From Candidatus Poribacteria bacterium (GTDB lineage Bacteria > Poribacteria > WGA-4E > GCA-2687025): a DNA stretch of 48,117 nucleotides. The position numbers and the translations under genes are program-made. Where the stretch lies: the NCBI GenBank assembly GCA_026004875.1, contig BPJZ01000022.1, positions 1 through 48,117 of the forward strand, read 5' to 3'. A model generated the notes under the pieces. It was given only the letters and a program-made list of their open reading frames with translations. It made no database searches and was not told the DNA's origin. Shown piece after piece: positions 18,305-26,341 of the stretch (position 1 is the stretch's first letter; the number at the start of each line of letters is the position of its first letter).

Positions 18305-18916
18305 CTAGAAGAACGGAAGCAAACTGGAAAGAATCCGCAGGAACAGGTTCGGCTTGTTGTGCTTGGCGATCAGCCCCTCGCCGGTATAGCTGATCTCTGC
18401 ATTGGCCAGCTGGTTCGAAAGGATCGTATTATCCTTGCGGATATCCTGCGGGCGGCAGATTCCCCGAACTCGGAGGATCTCCTTTTCGCCGTTGATGTCC
18501 AGGATTCGGGTCCCTTCCAGCTGAAGATAGCCGTTGGGCAACACTTCGGTGACTACTGCGGTCACCGTCGTCCGGAGGACGCCACTACTGCGGGTCTCTC
18601 CGCCGCCGTTGTGCTCGGCATTGGCCCCAAATTGGCCGCTGGCCCCTTGTTGGGTTCCCGTCCCGCTCCGGAACGACCCGTCAAATCCGATCGAGTCGCT
18701 CCGCCCGGTCTGGATGGTGGCCGAACGACTGGCCTGGGTGGACTCCAGAACCAGAACGGTCACCACATCTCCCACACGGGAGGCCTTCAGGTCGGCGTAC
18801 AGGGATCGGGGAACCGACTGTTGCGCCCAGGCGGCCCCACTGCTCAGCGCCCAGGCCAAGGTCAGTCCCCAGACCGTTTGAAAAGCTCGTCCGCGTCGCT
18901 GTCGTTTGGTTCGCAT
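18305..18916 (-). CDS. flgH: Flagellar L-ring protein FlgH, without a lipobox
   Basis: 203 residues. Motifs: SLYADLKASRVGDVVTVLVL, then STQASRSATIQTGRSDS, the Gly-rich middle, and VVTEVLPNGYLQLEGTRIL, DINGEKEILRVRGICRPQDI, NTILSNQLANAEISYTGEG, the conserved C-terminal core. FlgH builds the outer-membrane L-ring. Unlike enteric FlgH, which is a lipoprotein, the signal sequence here ends LSSGAAWAQQ with no cysteine, so cleavage by signal peptidase I is predicted. Start at 18916 after AGGAACACGAGG. Confidence 0.95.
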   Translation of the reverse strand: MRTKRQRRGRAFQTVWGLTLAWALSSGAAWAQQSVPRSLYADLKASRVGDVVTVLVLESTQASRSATIQTGRSDSIGFDGSFRSGTGTQQGASGQFGANAEHNGGGETRSSGVLRTTVTAVVTEVLPNGYLQLEGTRILDINGEKEILRVRGICRPQDIRKDNTILSNQLANAEISYTGEGLIAKHNKPNLFLRILSSLLPFF

Positions 18917-18940
18917 CCTCGTGTTCCTGCTCAGCGGTGA

Positions 18941-20071
18941 CTATTGTCGTCCGGGCCTTTGTGCGGTGGCCGCGCTAGGTTGCAGAATCGGAAGCACGAC
19001 TCGAGCCAGCCGCTGTTGAACGACCAGACCCCGGATGACCTTTCCCGAAGCCGGATTACGGATGGCGATTGTCTCTCCATATCGCCCATCTTGGAGGGCC
19101 TGGCCGATCATCGTCAGGCGAAACCGGGGGGCTTCGAGGGTAACGGTCACCAGATCGCCCTGACGGATCAGCGGCAGCTCCTCCACGTTCTCTTCGGTGA
19201 ACGGTTCTCCGGCCCGAATCGCCCGTCGAGCGCGGACGCCAACGGCCTCAACTAATCGGCCCAAAGGTCGCTTTCCGTTTAGTGTCGTCAGGTCGCGCTC
19301 GACGTATTCGACATCCTCCGCGCGAAGCGCTTCATGGCGGTGAATCGCCCGCTTGGCGATGCCGATCGGCCCGTAGGCGTGCAAGTTAAGTGCCAACGTA
19401 AGCGTCTCGACCGGCCTTCCGGCGACCTGGACCTGCACCGGGACGCTCCATCGGTCGCTGAGCGTTCCGCTCAGCCGCTCCGTCTGAACGACCGCCGTCC
19501 AGTCGCCGGTGGGGATCTCGAGCGGCTCGGGCTCCCGGAGGTAGCTCAGCTCGACCCGCTCAGCGCCGTACTCCCGGTTTAGCCAAGCCTCCAGCTCCGG
19601 GCGGACGGCCTCCAGGAGCGCCGCGGGCTCAACCCGCTGGCTTCGGAGGCGAATCTCCGTGCGCGGCGCCCCTTCGAGGGCCACGGCGGTGTCGTCCACG
19701 CCCAGCCGCTCTTGGTGCCGCCGGAGCAGAATCCGCAGGCTCTCTGCGCGATAGGTCAGCGTCTGACCGACCGGCGGGACGAAGGGGCTCAGCTCCAGCC
19801 CCGCCAGCGCTGAGGCCAGCGCCGGATCGGAGGCGATCACCTGGGCAATGTCTCCCAACCGAACGGGAGGTTGTGTGACCTGCGCCTCCTGGGCGAAGAT
19901 GACCCGCGCCCGCACCGTTCCGGCCTCAGCAGACGCCAAGCCAGCGAACATCCCCAATCCCCCGATCGAGAGCAGCAGTCCCCATCCCAGCAGGGCCGAA
20001 CGGTACTTTTTTCCGACCCACCACAGACGCGGGAACTTTTTTCCTCTCTTTTGGGTGCTGCGACGGTTCAC
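18941..20071 (-). CDS. flgA: FlgA, P-ring assembly chaperone with SAF domain
   Basis: 376 residues starting at a GTG at 20071 after GGGAGGGG. A basic N-terminal tail precedes a signal segment (LLGWGLLLSIGGLGMFAGLASA). The first half (residues about 50-215) is a long N-terminal domain; the second has a SAF region with AKRAIHRHEALRAEDVEYVE and VGVRARRAIRAGEPFTEENV. It closes with the FlgA C-terminal domain (GDLVTVTLEAPRFRLTMIGQ, AIRNPASGKVIRGLV). FlgA helps FlgI assemble in the periplasm. The placement flgG-flgA-flgH-flgI agrees. Confidence 0.92.
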   Translation of the reverse strand: MNRRSTQKRGKKFPRLWWVGKKYRSALLGWGLLLSIGGLGMFAGLASAEAGTVRARVIFAQEAQVTQPPVRLGDIAQVIASDPALASALAGLELSPFVPPVGQTLTYRAESLRILLRRHQERLGVDDTAVALEGAPRTEIRLRSQRVEPAALLEAVRPELEAWLNREYGAERVELSYLREPEPLEIPTGDWTAVVQTERLSGTLSDRWSVPVQVQVAGRPVETLTLALNLHAYGPIGIAKRAIHRHEALRAEDVEYVERDLTTLNGKRPLGRLVEAVGVRARRAIRAGEPFTEENVEELPLIRQGDLVTVTLEAPRFRLTMIGQALQDGRYGETIAIRNPASGKVIRGLVVQQRLARVVLPILQPSAATAQRPGRQ

Positions 20072-20101
20072 GGTCCACCCCTCCCGCTTTAGGCGCGGCG
20101 A

Positions 20102-20890
20102 CTATCGCCGCAGGTTGTTCGCGACGTTCAGCATCTCGTCGGCAGCCTGAATGGACTTCGAAGAGATCTCATAGGCCCGCTGGGCGACGATCATGCTGAC
20201 CATTTCCTCGACCAGCTTGACGTTGGAGGTTTCCAAGAAGCCCTGCAGCAGGCTTCCGTACCCGTCGGTCGCCGGCGTTCCGATCTGCGGCTGCCCCGAT
20301 GCGGTGGTGGACTTGAACAGGTTCTGACCGATCGCCTCCAGCCCGGCTGGGTTGGCGAAGCGGGCCAGCGTGATCTGTCCCACCTCCTGGAGCTCCTTAA
20401 TGCCGGGCAGTTTGACCTGGACCAACCCGTCCTTGCTGATGGTGATCTGCTCTGCGTTCTCGGGGACGATGATCTGCGGCTCCAAGGGCAGGCCGTCGCT
20501 GGTAACGATGCGGCCCTGGCTGTCCAGCTTAAAGGAGCCAGCCCGTGTGTAGACAACCTCGCCGTCGTTGTTGACCACCTGGAAGAACCCGGGGCCCTCA
20601 ATCACCAGGTCCAGCTCGTTGTCGGTCTGCTTGAACTCGCCCTGGGTGAACAGTCGCTGCGTCGCGGCGACCCGCGAACCGTGGCCGATCTGAATCCCCG
20701 TGGGAATTTCGGTACCCACGCCTGAGAGTGTGCCGGCGGTGGTAACCGTTTGATAGATCAGGTCCTGGAAGTCCACCCGGACCCGCTTAAAGCCGTTGGT
20801 GTTCACGTTGGCCAGGTTGTTGGCGATCGTGTCAATCGCCAGCTCCTGAGCCTGCATGCCGGAAGCGGCGGAGTACAGCGCCCGAATCAT
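20102..20890 (-). CDS. flgG: Flagellar distal rod protein FlgG
   Basis: 262 residues, almost exactly the usual FlgG length. The N-terminus [40 protein letters not shown] is diagnostic; the middle has [20 protein letters not shown] and [20 protein letters not shown]; the end has [40 protein letters not shown]. Start at 20890 after GGAGGAGGG. Five bases follow flgF, so the two are co-translated. Confidence 0.97.
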   Translation of the reverse strand: MIRALYSAASGMQAQELAIDTIANNLANVNTNGFKRVRVDFQDLIYQTVTTAGTLSGVGTEIPTGIQIGHGSRVAATQRLFTQGEFKQTDNELDLVIEGPGFFQVVNNDGEVVYTRAGSFKLDSQGRIVTSDGLPLEPQIIVPENAEQITISKDGLVQVKLPGIKELQEVGQITLARFANPAGLEAIGQNLFKSTTASGQPQIGTPATDGYGSLLQGFLETSNVKLVEEMVSMIVAQRAYEISSKSIQAADEMLNVANNLRR

Positions 20891-20895
20891 TCCGA

Positions 20896-21631
20896 TTACC
20901 CTCCTCCTACCCGTTGAATGAGCATGTTCAAGCTGGAGTCGGCCACCAGGATAGCCCGCTGGTAGGCCTCAAAGCCGCGCGTGATCCGAATCAGCTCGGC
21001 CATCTGCTGGACCAGCCCCACGTTGGAGGCCTCCAGGTAGCCCTGACGCACCCGGGGGTTGGGCGTGATGCGCGGAACGGACTGAGCGTCCTGCGGCCGA
21101 AAGAGGTTGTTCCCCTCCTTCTTGAGCGGCAGCCGCCCATTGACCGGCGTGAAGTGCACCACGAGCAACCGATCCACTTCCTGGCCGTCCACGCGGACGG
21201 TTCCGTCGGTGGCGATCTCGACCTTTCCTCCGCGAATGACGATCGGGCCGTTCTCTCCTAGCACCGAGTAGCCCGCTGCGGTGATCAACCGCCCGTTAGG
21301 ATCCAGGGAAAAGTTGCCCGATCGGGTGAAGCGCCGCCCCTGCGGAGTCTGGACGACGAAGAAGTTCTCGCCGTTGTCTTCCAAGGCAACGTCTAAGTCG
21401 TTGCCGGTCTGCTCAAAGCCGCCCGGCTGAAACTGAGTGTACGACTGCAACGCCAGACGGGGGCACCAGCACCGTCCGGTTGCCGTAGCGTTCTTCGGCG
21501 GCCATGTGAAACGTGGCGAAGTCCTGCCGGAAACCAGGCGTGGAGGCGTTGGCCAGGTTGTTGGCGATCACCTCTGAGATGGCGTCGTTCGCCAACATTC
21601 CGGCGGCAGCCGTGTAGATCCCTTGTAGCAT
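20896..21631 (-). CDS. flgF: Flagellar proximal rod protein FlgF, one frame break
   Basis: Two frames join into about 244 residues. The first begins [20 protein letters not shown] and [20 protein letters not shown] at 21631 (ribosome site AAGGAGTGG) and ends [10 protein letters not shown]. The second resumes at [20 protein letters not shown] and runs through [59 protein letters not shown]. The break lies near 21440-21470, next to a G5 run; the protein pattern continues across it, so an indel error is likely. FlgF forms the proximal rod. First gene of the flagellar run. Confidence 0.92.
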
Positions 21632-21688
21632 CGTACCACTCCTTGCAGTCTCAACGCGGGAACCATCTCTCCCAGCGACCAGGAGGAG

Positions 21689-21704
21689 AACAAGTTTCGT
21701 GCCC
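21689..21704 (-). promoter_or_regulatory. Sigma-54-like promoter upstream of flgF
   Basis: On the reverse strand GGGCACGAAACTTGTT matches the -24/-12 pattern TGGCACG-N4-TTGC at all but the first T and the last C. The GG and G(C) cores are in the exact register. It lies 58 bases before the flgF ATG, giving a leader of about 46 bases. Sigma-54 control of rod and hook genes is common in diderm bacteria. One-base departures and the lack of a visible enhancer site keep this moderate. Confidence 0.5.
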
Positions 21705-21739
21705 GACCAGAAAACCCGTAAAGTACCGGGATTTTTCCT

Positions 21740-21765
21740 CCCATCCCTCCAAGGGAGGGAAAGGA
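21740..21765. repeat. Inverted repeat between flgF and the second FG-GAP gene
   Basis: A hairpin sequence TCCCTCC-AAG-GGAGGGA lies in the 267-bp divergent gap. No T-run follows on either strand within a few bases, so it is not a convincing terminator. A ribosome site GGAAAGGAGAAGCC precedes the ATG at 21899. No other gene was seen in this gap. Confidence 0.35.
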
Positions 21766-21898
21766 ATTCCCCCCACGCTCCAACGGCAGGAACCCTCTTC
21801 CCTGGGGTCGTTCCTTGGCAGCACGGAGCAGAGGTGCGATCATCCCCGTCAGAGGCGGTCGAATTCTCCTTGCGAGGCCCGGAAGGAAAGGAGAAGCC

Positions 21899-23105
21899 AT
21901 GAGAAGAAGCCCTCTCATCGCCTTATTACTGATTGTCGGAGCGCTTCAAGCGGGCACAAACGCCTTTGCAGAGCCGATCCTATTCCGATACCGAGTCATT
22001 GCCGATGTGGTGGCGCTCCGCGCGGTGGCCGATGCCGACGGGGACGGAAGAGGGGATATTCTGCTCGCCTCCGGCGGAGAGGCGGGTGGGTCTGGATTTC
22101 CGGGCGTTCTCCGATGGCACCGGTACCCGGACTTTCGGGCCTTTCCGATCAACGACCCGCCGGAGAGCAGCTACATTGCCGACCTGGAGGCCGCCGACCT
22201 GGACGGCGACGGCGATCCGGACCTGATCGCTCCGATCGCCCAAGAGCCGGGGGATACCCATCGGCGGGTGATCTGGTGGGAAAATCCCCGTCCCGACCGT
22301 CCGGCAACGGACCGCTGGCCGATCCATCAGATCGGTGAGATCGACCGCTCCGACGGCCCGGGAAAGGACCTCGCCGTCCTGGACGCCGACGGGGACGGAC
22401 GCCTTGATGTGGCCGTCCGGACTCACAACGCTGTTTTCATCTGGTATCAAGACGCACCGGACCGCTGGACGGAGCGCTTTGTCGGCGACCTCCCTTGGAG
22501 AGAGGGAATGGACGCTGGCGACATTGACGGCGACGGCGATCCGGACGTGGTGCTCAACGGCTACTGGCTGGAAAACCCCGGCACCCGCGACGGTGCCTGG
22601 CAACGTCGAACGATCGACGCCAGATGGTTCGCGCAGGACACCGGCACCTGGCGGGACAACTCCTGTCGAGTGCTCGTTGCAGATCTCAACGGCGACGGGC
22701 TTGCCGATCCGGTCTTTGGCCAGTCGGAACAGCCGGGCTTCCCGGTCGTCTGGTACCGGGCGATCGACCCCCATGCGGATCGTTGGGAGGCCCATGAGAT
22801 CGGACAGATAGACTACTGCCATTCGCTACAAGCGGGGGACCTGGACCTGGACGGCGACACCGACGTGGTCGCCGCTGAGATGCCCCGCTACGACGCTCCA
22901 TATCCCGTCGTCATCTTCCAGAACGAGGGGGAAGGGCTCCGCTGGAACCGGCAAGCGGTCTCCACCGACACGGGGAGCTACATCCTGGTCGTCGGGGACG
23001 TAGGGGGCGACGGCGACCTGGACCTGGTCGGCGGCCGAAGCTTCAAACCGTCCTCCGGTCGAACTATGGGAAAACCTTACCCGAAGCGAGCCGGAACGTC
23101 CGTAG
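21899..23105 (+). CDS. Secreted FG-GAP/VCBS repeat protein, one frame break near the end
   Basis: The ATG at 21899 starts a signal peptide (LIALLLIVGALQAGTNAFA). FG-GAP-type D-x-D-x-D-G loops follow: ADADGDGRGDILLA, ADLDGDGDPDLIAP, LDADGDGRLDVAVR, GDIDGDGDPDVVLN, ADLNGDGLADPVFG, GDLDLDGDTDVVAA, GDVGGDGDLDLVGG. Alternating WWENP/YWLENP strands complete the propeller blades. After about residue 385 a frame change near 23060 gives PPVELWENLTRSEPERP and a stop at 23103, matching how such proteins usually end; without it the tail reads as unrelated sequence. A paralogue of the gene at 12125. Probably exported; ligand unknown. Confidence 0.85.
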
Positions 23106-23111
23106 GTCCGC

Positions 23112-23141
23112 TTGAAATCAGCCCTGTACTACATGTATGAT
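23112..23141 (+). promoter_or_regulatory. Sigma-70-type promoter for the DUF5990 gene
   Basis: TTGAAA at 23112-23117 and TATGAT at 23136-23141 are separated by 18 bases, each matching five of six consensus bases. Transcription would start near 23148, about 28 bases before the ATG at 23176, and a ribosome site GGGAGC lies between. This predicts that DUF5990 and the following oxidoreductase gene have their own promoter. Confidence 0.55.
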
Positions 23142-23175
23142 CCCCGTTCGAAGACCAAGAAGGGAGCTCTGAAAG

Positions 23176-23679
23176 ATGGTCCGCTCTTCGGACCGACTTC
23201 TCCGCCTGCGCGTGATACTGGAAGACCTGCCCGACCTGAAGAGGTTGGGAATCGTCGGCGGGCTTCAGGACCGATCTCGACAGGTGTACCCTGCCAACGA
23301 AAGAGCGCCTGGCGTTCTCGTCTGCGACCTGGAGGCTCGGGTACGCCGGGACGCCGACCGTTCCGAGCCCAACTTCCTAGGCCCCTGGGTGCACGGTCCC
23401 CGCGGGGGCCGATTTCTCTACATCGCCTGGATTCGAGAGGAGGAGCAGGCGGACGGGTTCCGTCCGTACCGACGGCTCAAGGTCTCCCTGCGGGAGATCG
23501 GCTGGGAGCAGGTCGAGGCGGCCCAGCAGGCGGGATGCGCCTTGGTCGTCCGGCTGTCGGGAAGGGACCGGCACGGGGATGTCGCCTGCGGGACGGTATC
23601 ACCAAGAGGCGGCGGATGGACCGTGGAGCGGGTTGAGGACTTTCAGCCGTTCACTTCGTCTGAGCAAGCAGGAGGCTAA
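23176..23679 (+). CDS. DUF5990 family protein
   Basis: 167 residues. The pattern fits DUF5990: LRLRVILEDLPDL at the start, a central VLVCDLEARVRRD, then NFLGPWVHGPRGGRFLYIAW and YRRLKVSLREIGW. No signal peptide, so cytoplasmic. The family has no established activity. The ATG at 23176 is set by GAAGGGAGC and by the promoter just upstream. Eight bases separate it from the Gfo/Idh gene, so the two are probably transcribed together. Confidence 0.7.
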   Translation: MVRSSDRLLRLRVILEDLPDLKRLGIVGGLQDRSRQVYPANERAPGVLVCDLEARVRRDADRSEPNFLGPWVHGPRGGRFLYIAWIREEEQADGFRPYRRLKVSLREIGWEQVEAAQQAGCALVVRLSGRDRHGDVACGTVSPRGGGWTVERVEDFQPFTSSEQAGG

Positions 23680-23687
23680 AACCAGCA

Positions 23688-24743
23688 ATGGGCAGTGTAT
23701 ACCGAGCATTAATGATCGGCGCGGGGGGAATGGCCGGGCGATGGCTGCGACGGTTTCTGACCCCGTTTTACGATCGGGTTCAGATTGTAGGCCTGTGCGA
23801 CATAGACCCTCAGATTCTCAACGAGCAGGGCGACTGGCTCGGCCTTCCGCCGGAGGCTCGCTTCACCGAGATGGAGCCAGCGTTTGAGAAGACCGAAGCG
23901 GACTGTTGCTTGATCGCGATACCGCCGAGATTTCATCGTCAGGCTGCCGAGTTGGCCGCCCACCGAGGGATGCACATCCTCAGCGAAAAGCCGATCGCCG
24001 ACACCTGGGAGGACTGTGTAGCCGTCTATAAGGCGGTCCAATCCAACGGCGTGAAGATGGAGGTGGTTCAGAACTACCGCTACTCCCCTCGAATCCAGAC
24101 ACTAAAGAAATACCTCGAGGCGGGCGAGATTGGGCGGCTGAACTACATCGTCGCCCGCTTTGCTGCCGACTACCGTCGCCGGGGCGGATGGGGCTCTCCC
24201 TTTCGGCACGAAATCCGGCACTCGTTGTTGATTGAAGGCTCCGTGCACCACTTCGACCAGATTCGGCACCTCTCCGGCGCAGACTGCCGATGGATTGCCG
24301 GTTGGGATTGGAACCCAAACCATCCCGCCTTCGACGGGGAGTGCTGCGGCCTGTTTGTCGCCCAGATGACCAACGGAGTGTTTGCCCAGTATGAGGGGAA
24401 CTGCTTGGAAGGCGGGGAGGAGAACAACTGGCACGACGAGCTATACCGGCTGGAAGGGGATCAAGGAGCGCTCTCCGTCGGTCGGGATCAGCGCGTTCGC
24501 CTCTACCGGCACACCCCCGGTGAGGGGCTGACCGTTCGCGAGCTGCCCAACGTTCGAATGGAGCGACAGGGTCACATCGAGCTGTTCCAGCAGTTCTTTG
24601 ACTGGCTGGACGGCGGCCCGACTCCTCCCACTGCGCTGGAGGACAACATCAAGAGCGCGGCGATGCTCTTTGGGGCGATCGAGGCGTCCGAGACCAACAC
24701 TGTCGTGGACGTAACGGCTAAGCTCCGGGGGGCGCTCGGTTAA
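23688..24743 (+). CDS. Gfo/Idh/MocA family NAD(P)-dependent sugar oxidoreductase
   Basis: 351 residues. The Rossmann motif is ALMIGAGGMAGRWL (residues 7-20); the family's conserved Lys is in HILSEKPIADTW (about residue 104); the catalytic-side motif is EGSVHHFDQIRHLSG with its His pair. The C-terminal alpha/beta domain is complete and ends IKSAAMLFGAIEASE. Such enzymes oxidise or epimerise sugars and inositols. It ends in a four-base overlap with the convergent sulfatase, which supports a joint role in handling sulfated or modified sugars, though that is inference. Confidence 0.9.
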   Translation: MGSVYRALMIGAGGMAGRWLRRFLTPFYDRVQIVGLCDIDPQILNEQGDWLGLPPEARFTEMEPAFEKTEADCCLIAIPPRFHRQAAELAAHRGMHILSEKPIADTWEDCVAVYKAVQSNGVKMEVVQNYRYSPRIQTLKKYLEAGEIGRLNYIVARFAADYRRRGGWGSPFRHEIRHSLLIEGSVHHFDQIRHLSGADCRWIAGWDWNPNHPAFDGECCGLFVAQMTNGVFAQYEGNCLEGGEENNWHDELYRLEGDQGALSVGRDQRVRLYRHTPGEGLTVRELPNVRMERQGHIELFQQFFDWLDGGPTPPTALEDNIKSAAMLFGAIEASETNTVVDVTAKLRGALG

Positions 24744-26197
24744 TCCGTCCCTTCACCGTGTAGGATGCCCGGCCCGTAAGGGGCCACTCGCAACGGCGGA
24801 TAGTGCGAGTTCCAGAGGGAGTGATCGCCGGTATCCCGGATGATCTGCCAGGCTCGGCGCATCAGCCGCCGAACGACCGGGTCGCACGCCGGATCGTCTA
24901 TCCGGTTGTGAAGCTCCCAAGGGTCCTCGGCAAGATGATAGAGCTCGTCGAAATCGAACCCGTTCCAGACGAGCTTCCAATCGCCCTCCCAGATAACGCG
25001 TTGAGTCAGGCGGTAGCGACCGCCAAAGTACTCGGCATAGCCGGTCTGGAACCGATCGGCCTGTCCCTTTGGATCGGTCAGAAGCGGCGCAAAGGACCGG
25101 GACTCCGGCTCGCCGATCGGCTCCGCACCGACCAGCTCCAGAAGGGTCGGGGCCAGGTCGTGAAGCCCTACCCGAGCAGAAACGGCCTCCCCCACGGCGA
25201 CACCGGGACCAGCAAGGACCATTGGGATATGATATACCTCCTCAAAGGCGGAGAAGTTCTTACAGTACAGTCCGTGTGCACCGAGCAATTCCCCGTGATC
25301 GCTGGTGAGCACGACGATCGTGTTTTCGATCGCTCCTCGTACCTCCAAAAGCTCCAGGAGCCTCCCAAACTGCTCGTCAATCTCGGTGATCGAGGCCCAA
25401 TAACAGACGGCGGCCTCTCGGTGCTCCCGTTCGGACACGTCGGCCCAGGCGCGTGCCGCCTTCCGATAGATGTTGGGGCGCCCTTCCAAAGCGTCGTCGA
25501 AGTTCGGGGGGAGCTCCACGGCGTCTACGTCGTAACGTCGAAAGGCCTCCTCCCCACAGACAAACGGATCGTGTGGCTCCGGCACGCTAACAAAGCAACA
25601 CCACGGGTCCGGGCCGTCCAGAACCGACTCGAGAAAGCGATAGGCCAGATCGGTAATGATCCCCATCCTTCGCGCAGCAGGGGGAAGGGTGGTGACGCCG
25701 TAGAACAGACCCTTCCGATATCCTGGCGGAAGGGTGTAACTCCGAGAGAGGAGATACTCCCCCTCGCCGTACTGCTCCCGAACTTGGCGGGCGTGCTCCC
25801 GGAACCAAGGGCTCTCGGTGGCCCCGTTCACCTCCCAGCCGAAGCGCTCCAGCTCGCCGGAGCGTTCCACATGCCACTTGCCGAAGTATCCCGTCCGATA
25901 GCCCAGCGCTCGAAGCCGCTGCGCCCAGTGAGGGAACCGCTCCCGAAGGACGCATTGATCCTCGTCCACGACATGGGTGACCTCTAGGACTCCATGAGTA
26001 TGGGGGAGCAAGCCGGTCATCAAACTGGCCCGCGAAGGAGAACAGGTCGCGCTGGGCGCATAGGCCCTTTGAATTCGAACACCCCGCGCTGCAAGCGCAT
26101 CGAACACAGGGGTCCGGCACGGATGCTCCGGCTCCAAGACCCGCCCCTGCATCTGGTCGGCCATCAAGAACAGAATGTTTGGTCGTCGAGTGCTCAT
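24740..26197 (-). CDS. Sulfatase (formylglycine-dependent, type I)
   Basis: 485 residues without a clear signal peptide. NILFLMADQM opens the alkaline-phosphatase fold. Cys52 in ATCSPSRASLMTGLLPHTHG is the C-x-P-S-R residue converted to formylglycine. Further motifs: YRTGYFGKWH, VSVPEPHDPFV, VLTSDHGELLGAHGLY, with Asp and His metal ligands. A maturase (anaerobic SME or FGE) must exist elsewhere. The usual DD near the N-terminus is DQ here, as in some sulfatase subgroups. Likely substrate is a sulfated polysaccharide or its oligosaccharides. It starts at 26197 (MSTRRPNILF) after GGAGGG. Confidence 0.92.
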   Translation of the reverse strand: MSTRRPNILFLMADQMQGRVLEPEHPCRTPVFDALAARGVRIQRAYAPSATCSPSRASLMTGLLPHTHGVLEVTHVVDEDQCVLRERFPHWAQRLRALGYRTGYFGKWHVERSGELERFGWEVNGATESPWFREHARQVREQYGEGEYLLSRSYTLPPGYRKGLFYGVTTLPPAARRMGIITDLAYRFLESVLDGPDPWCCFVSVPEPHDPFVCGEEAFRRYDVDAVELPPNFDDALEGRPNIYRKAARAWADVSEREHREAAVCYWASITEIDEQFGRLLELLEVRGAIENTIVVLTSDHGELLGAHGLYCKNFSAFEEVYHIPMVLAGPGVAVGEAVSARVGLHDLAPTLLELVGAEPIGEPESRSFAPLLTDPKGQADRFQTGYAEYFGGRYRLTQRVIWEGDWKLVWNGFDFDELYHLAEDPWELHNRIDDPACDPVVRRLMRRAWQIIRDTGDHSLWNSHYPPLRVAPYGPGILHGEGTD

Positions 26198-26341
26198 TCC
26201 CTCCTCCAGGCTTCCGGCAAGCGTGCTTTTTTCGTCCTCAGCCTAGCGAAATCGGGATAAGGGGACAACAAAGAAAAAGTTCTCCTCGGCAGAGATGAGA
26301 GGCGTTGTCAAGAAGTGCGCCGTTGGCTCGAGCAGGCCACG

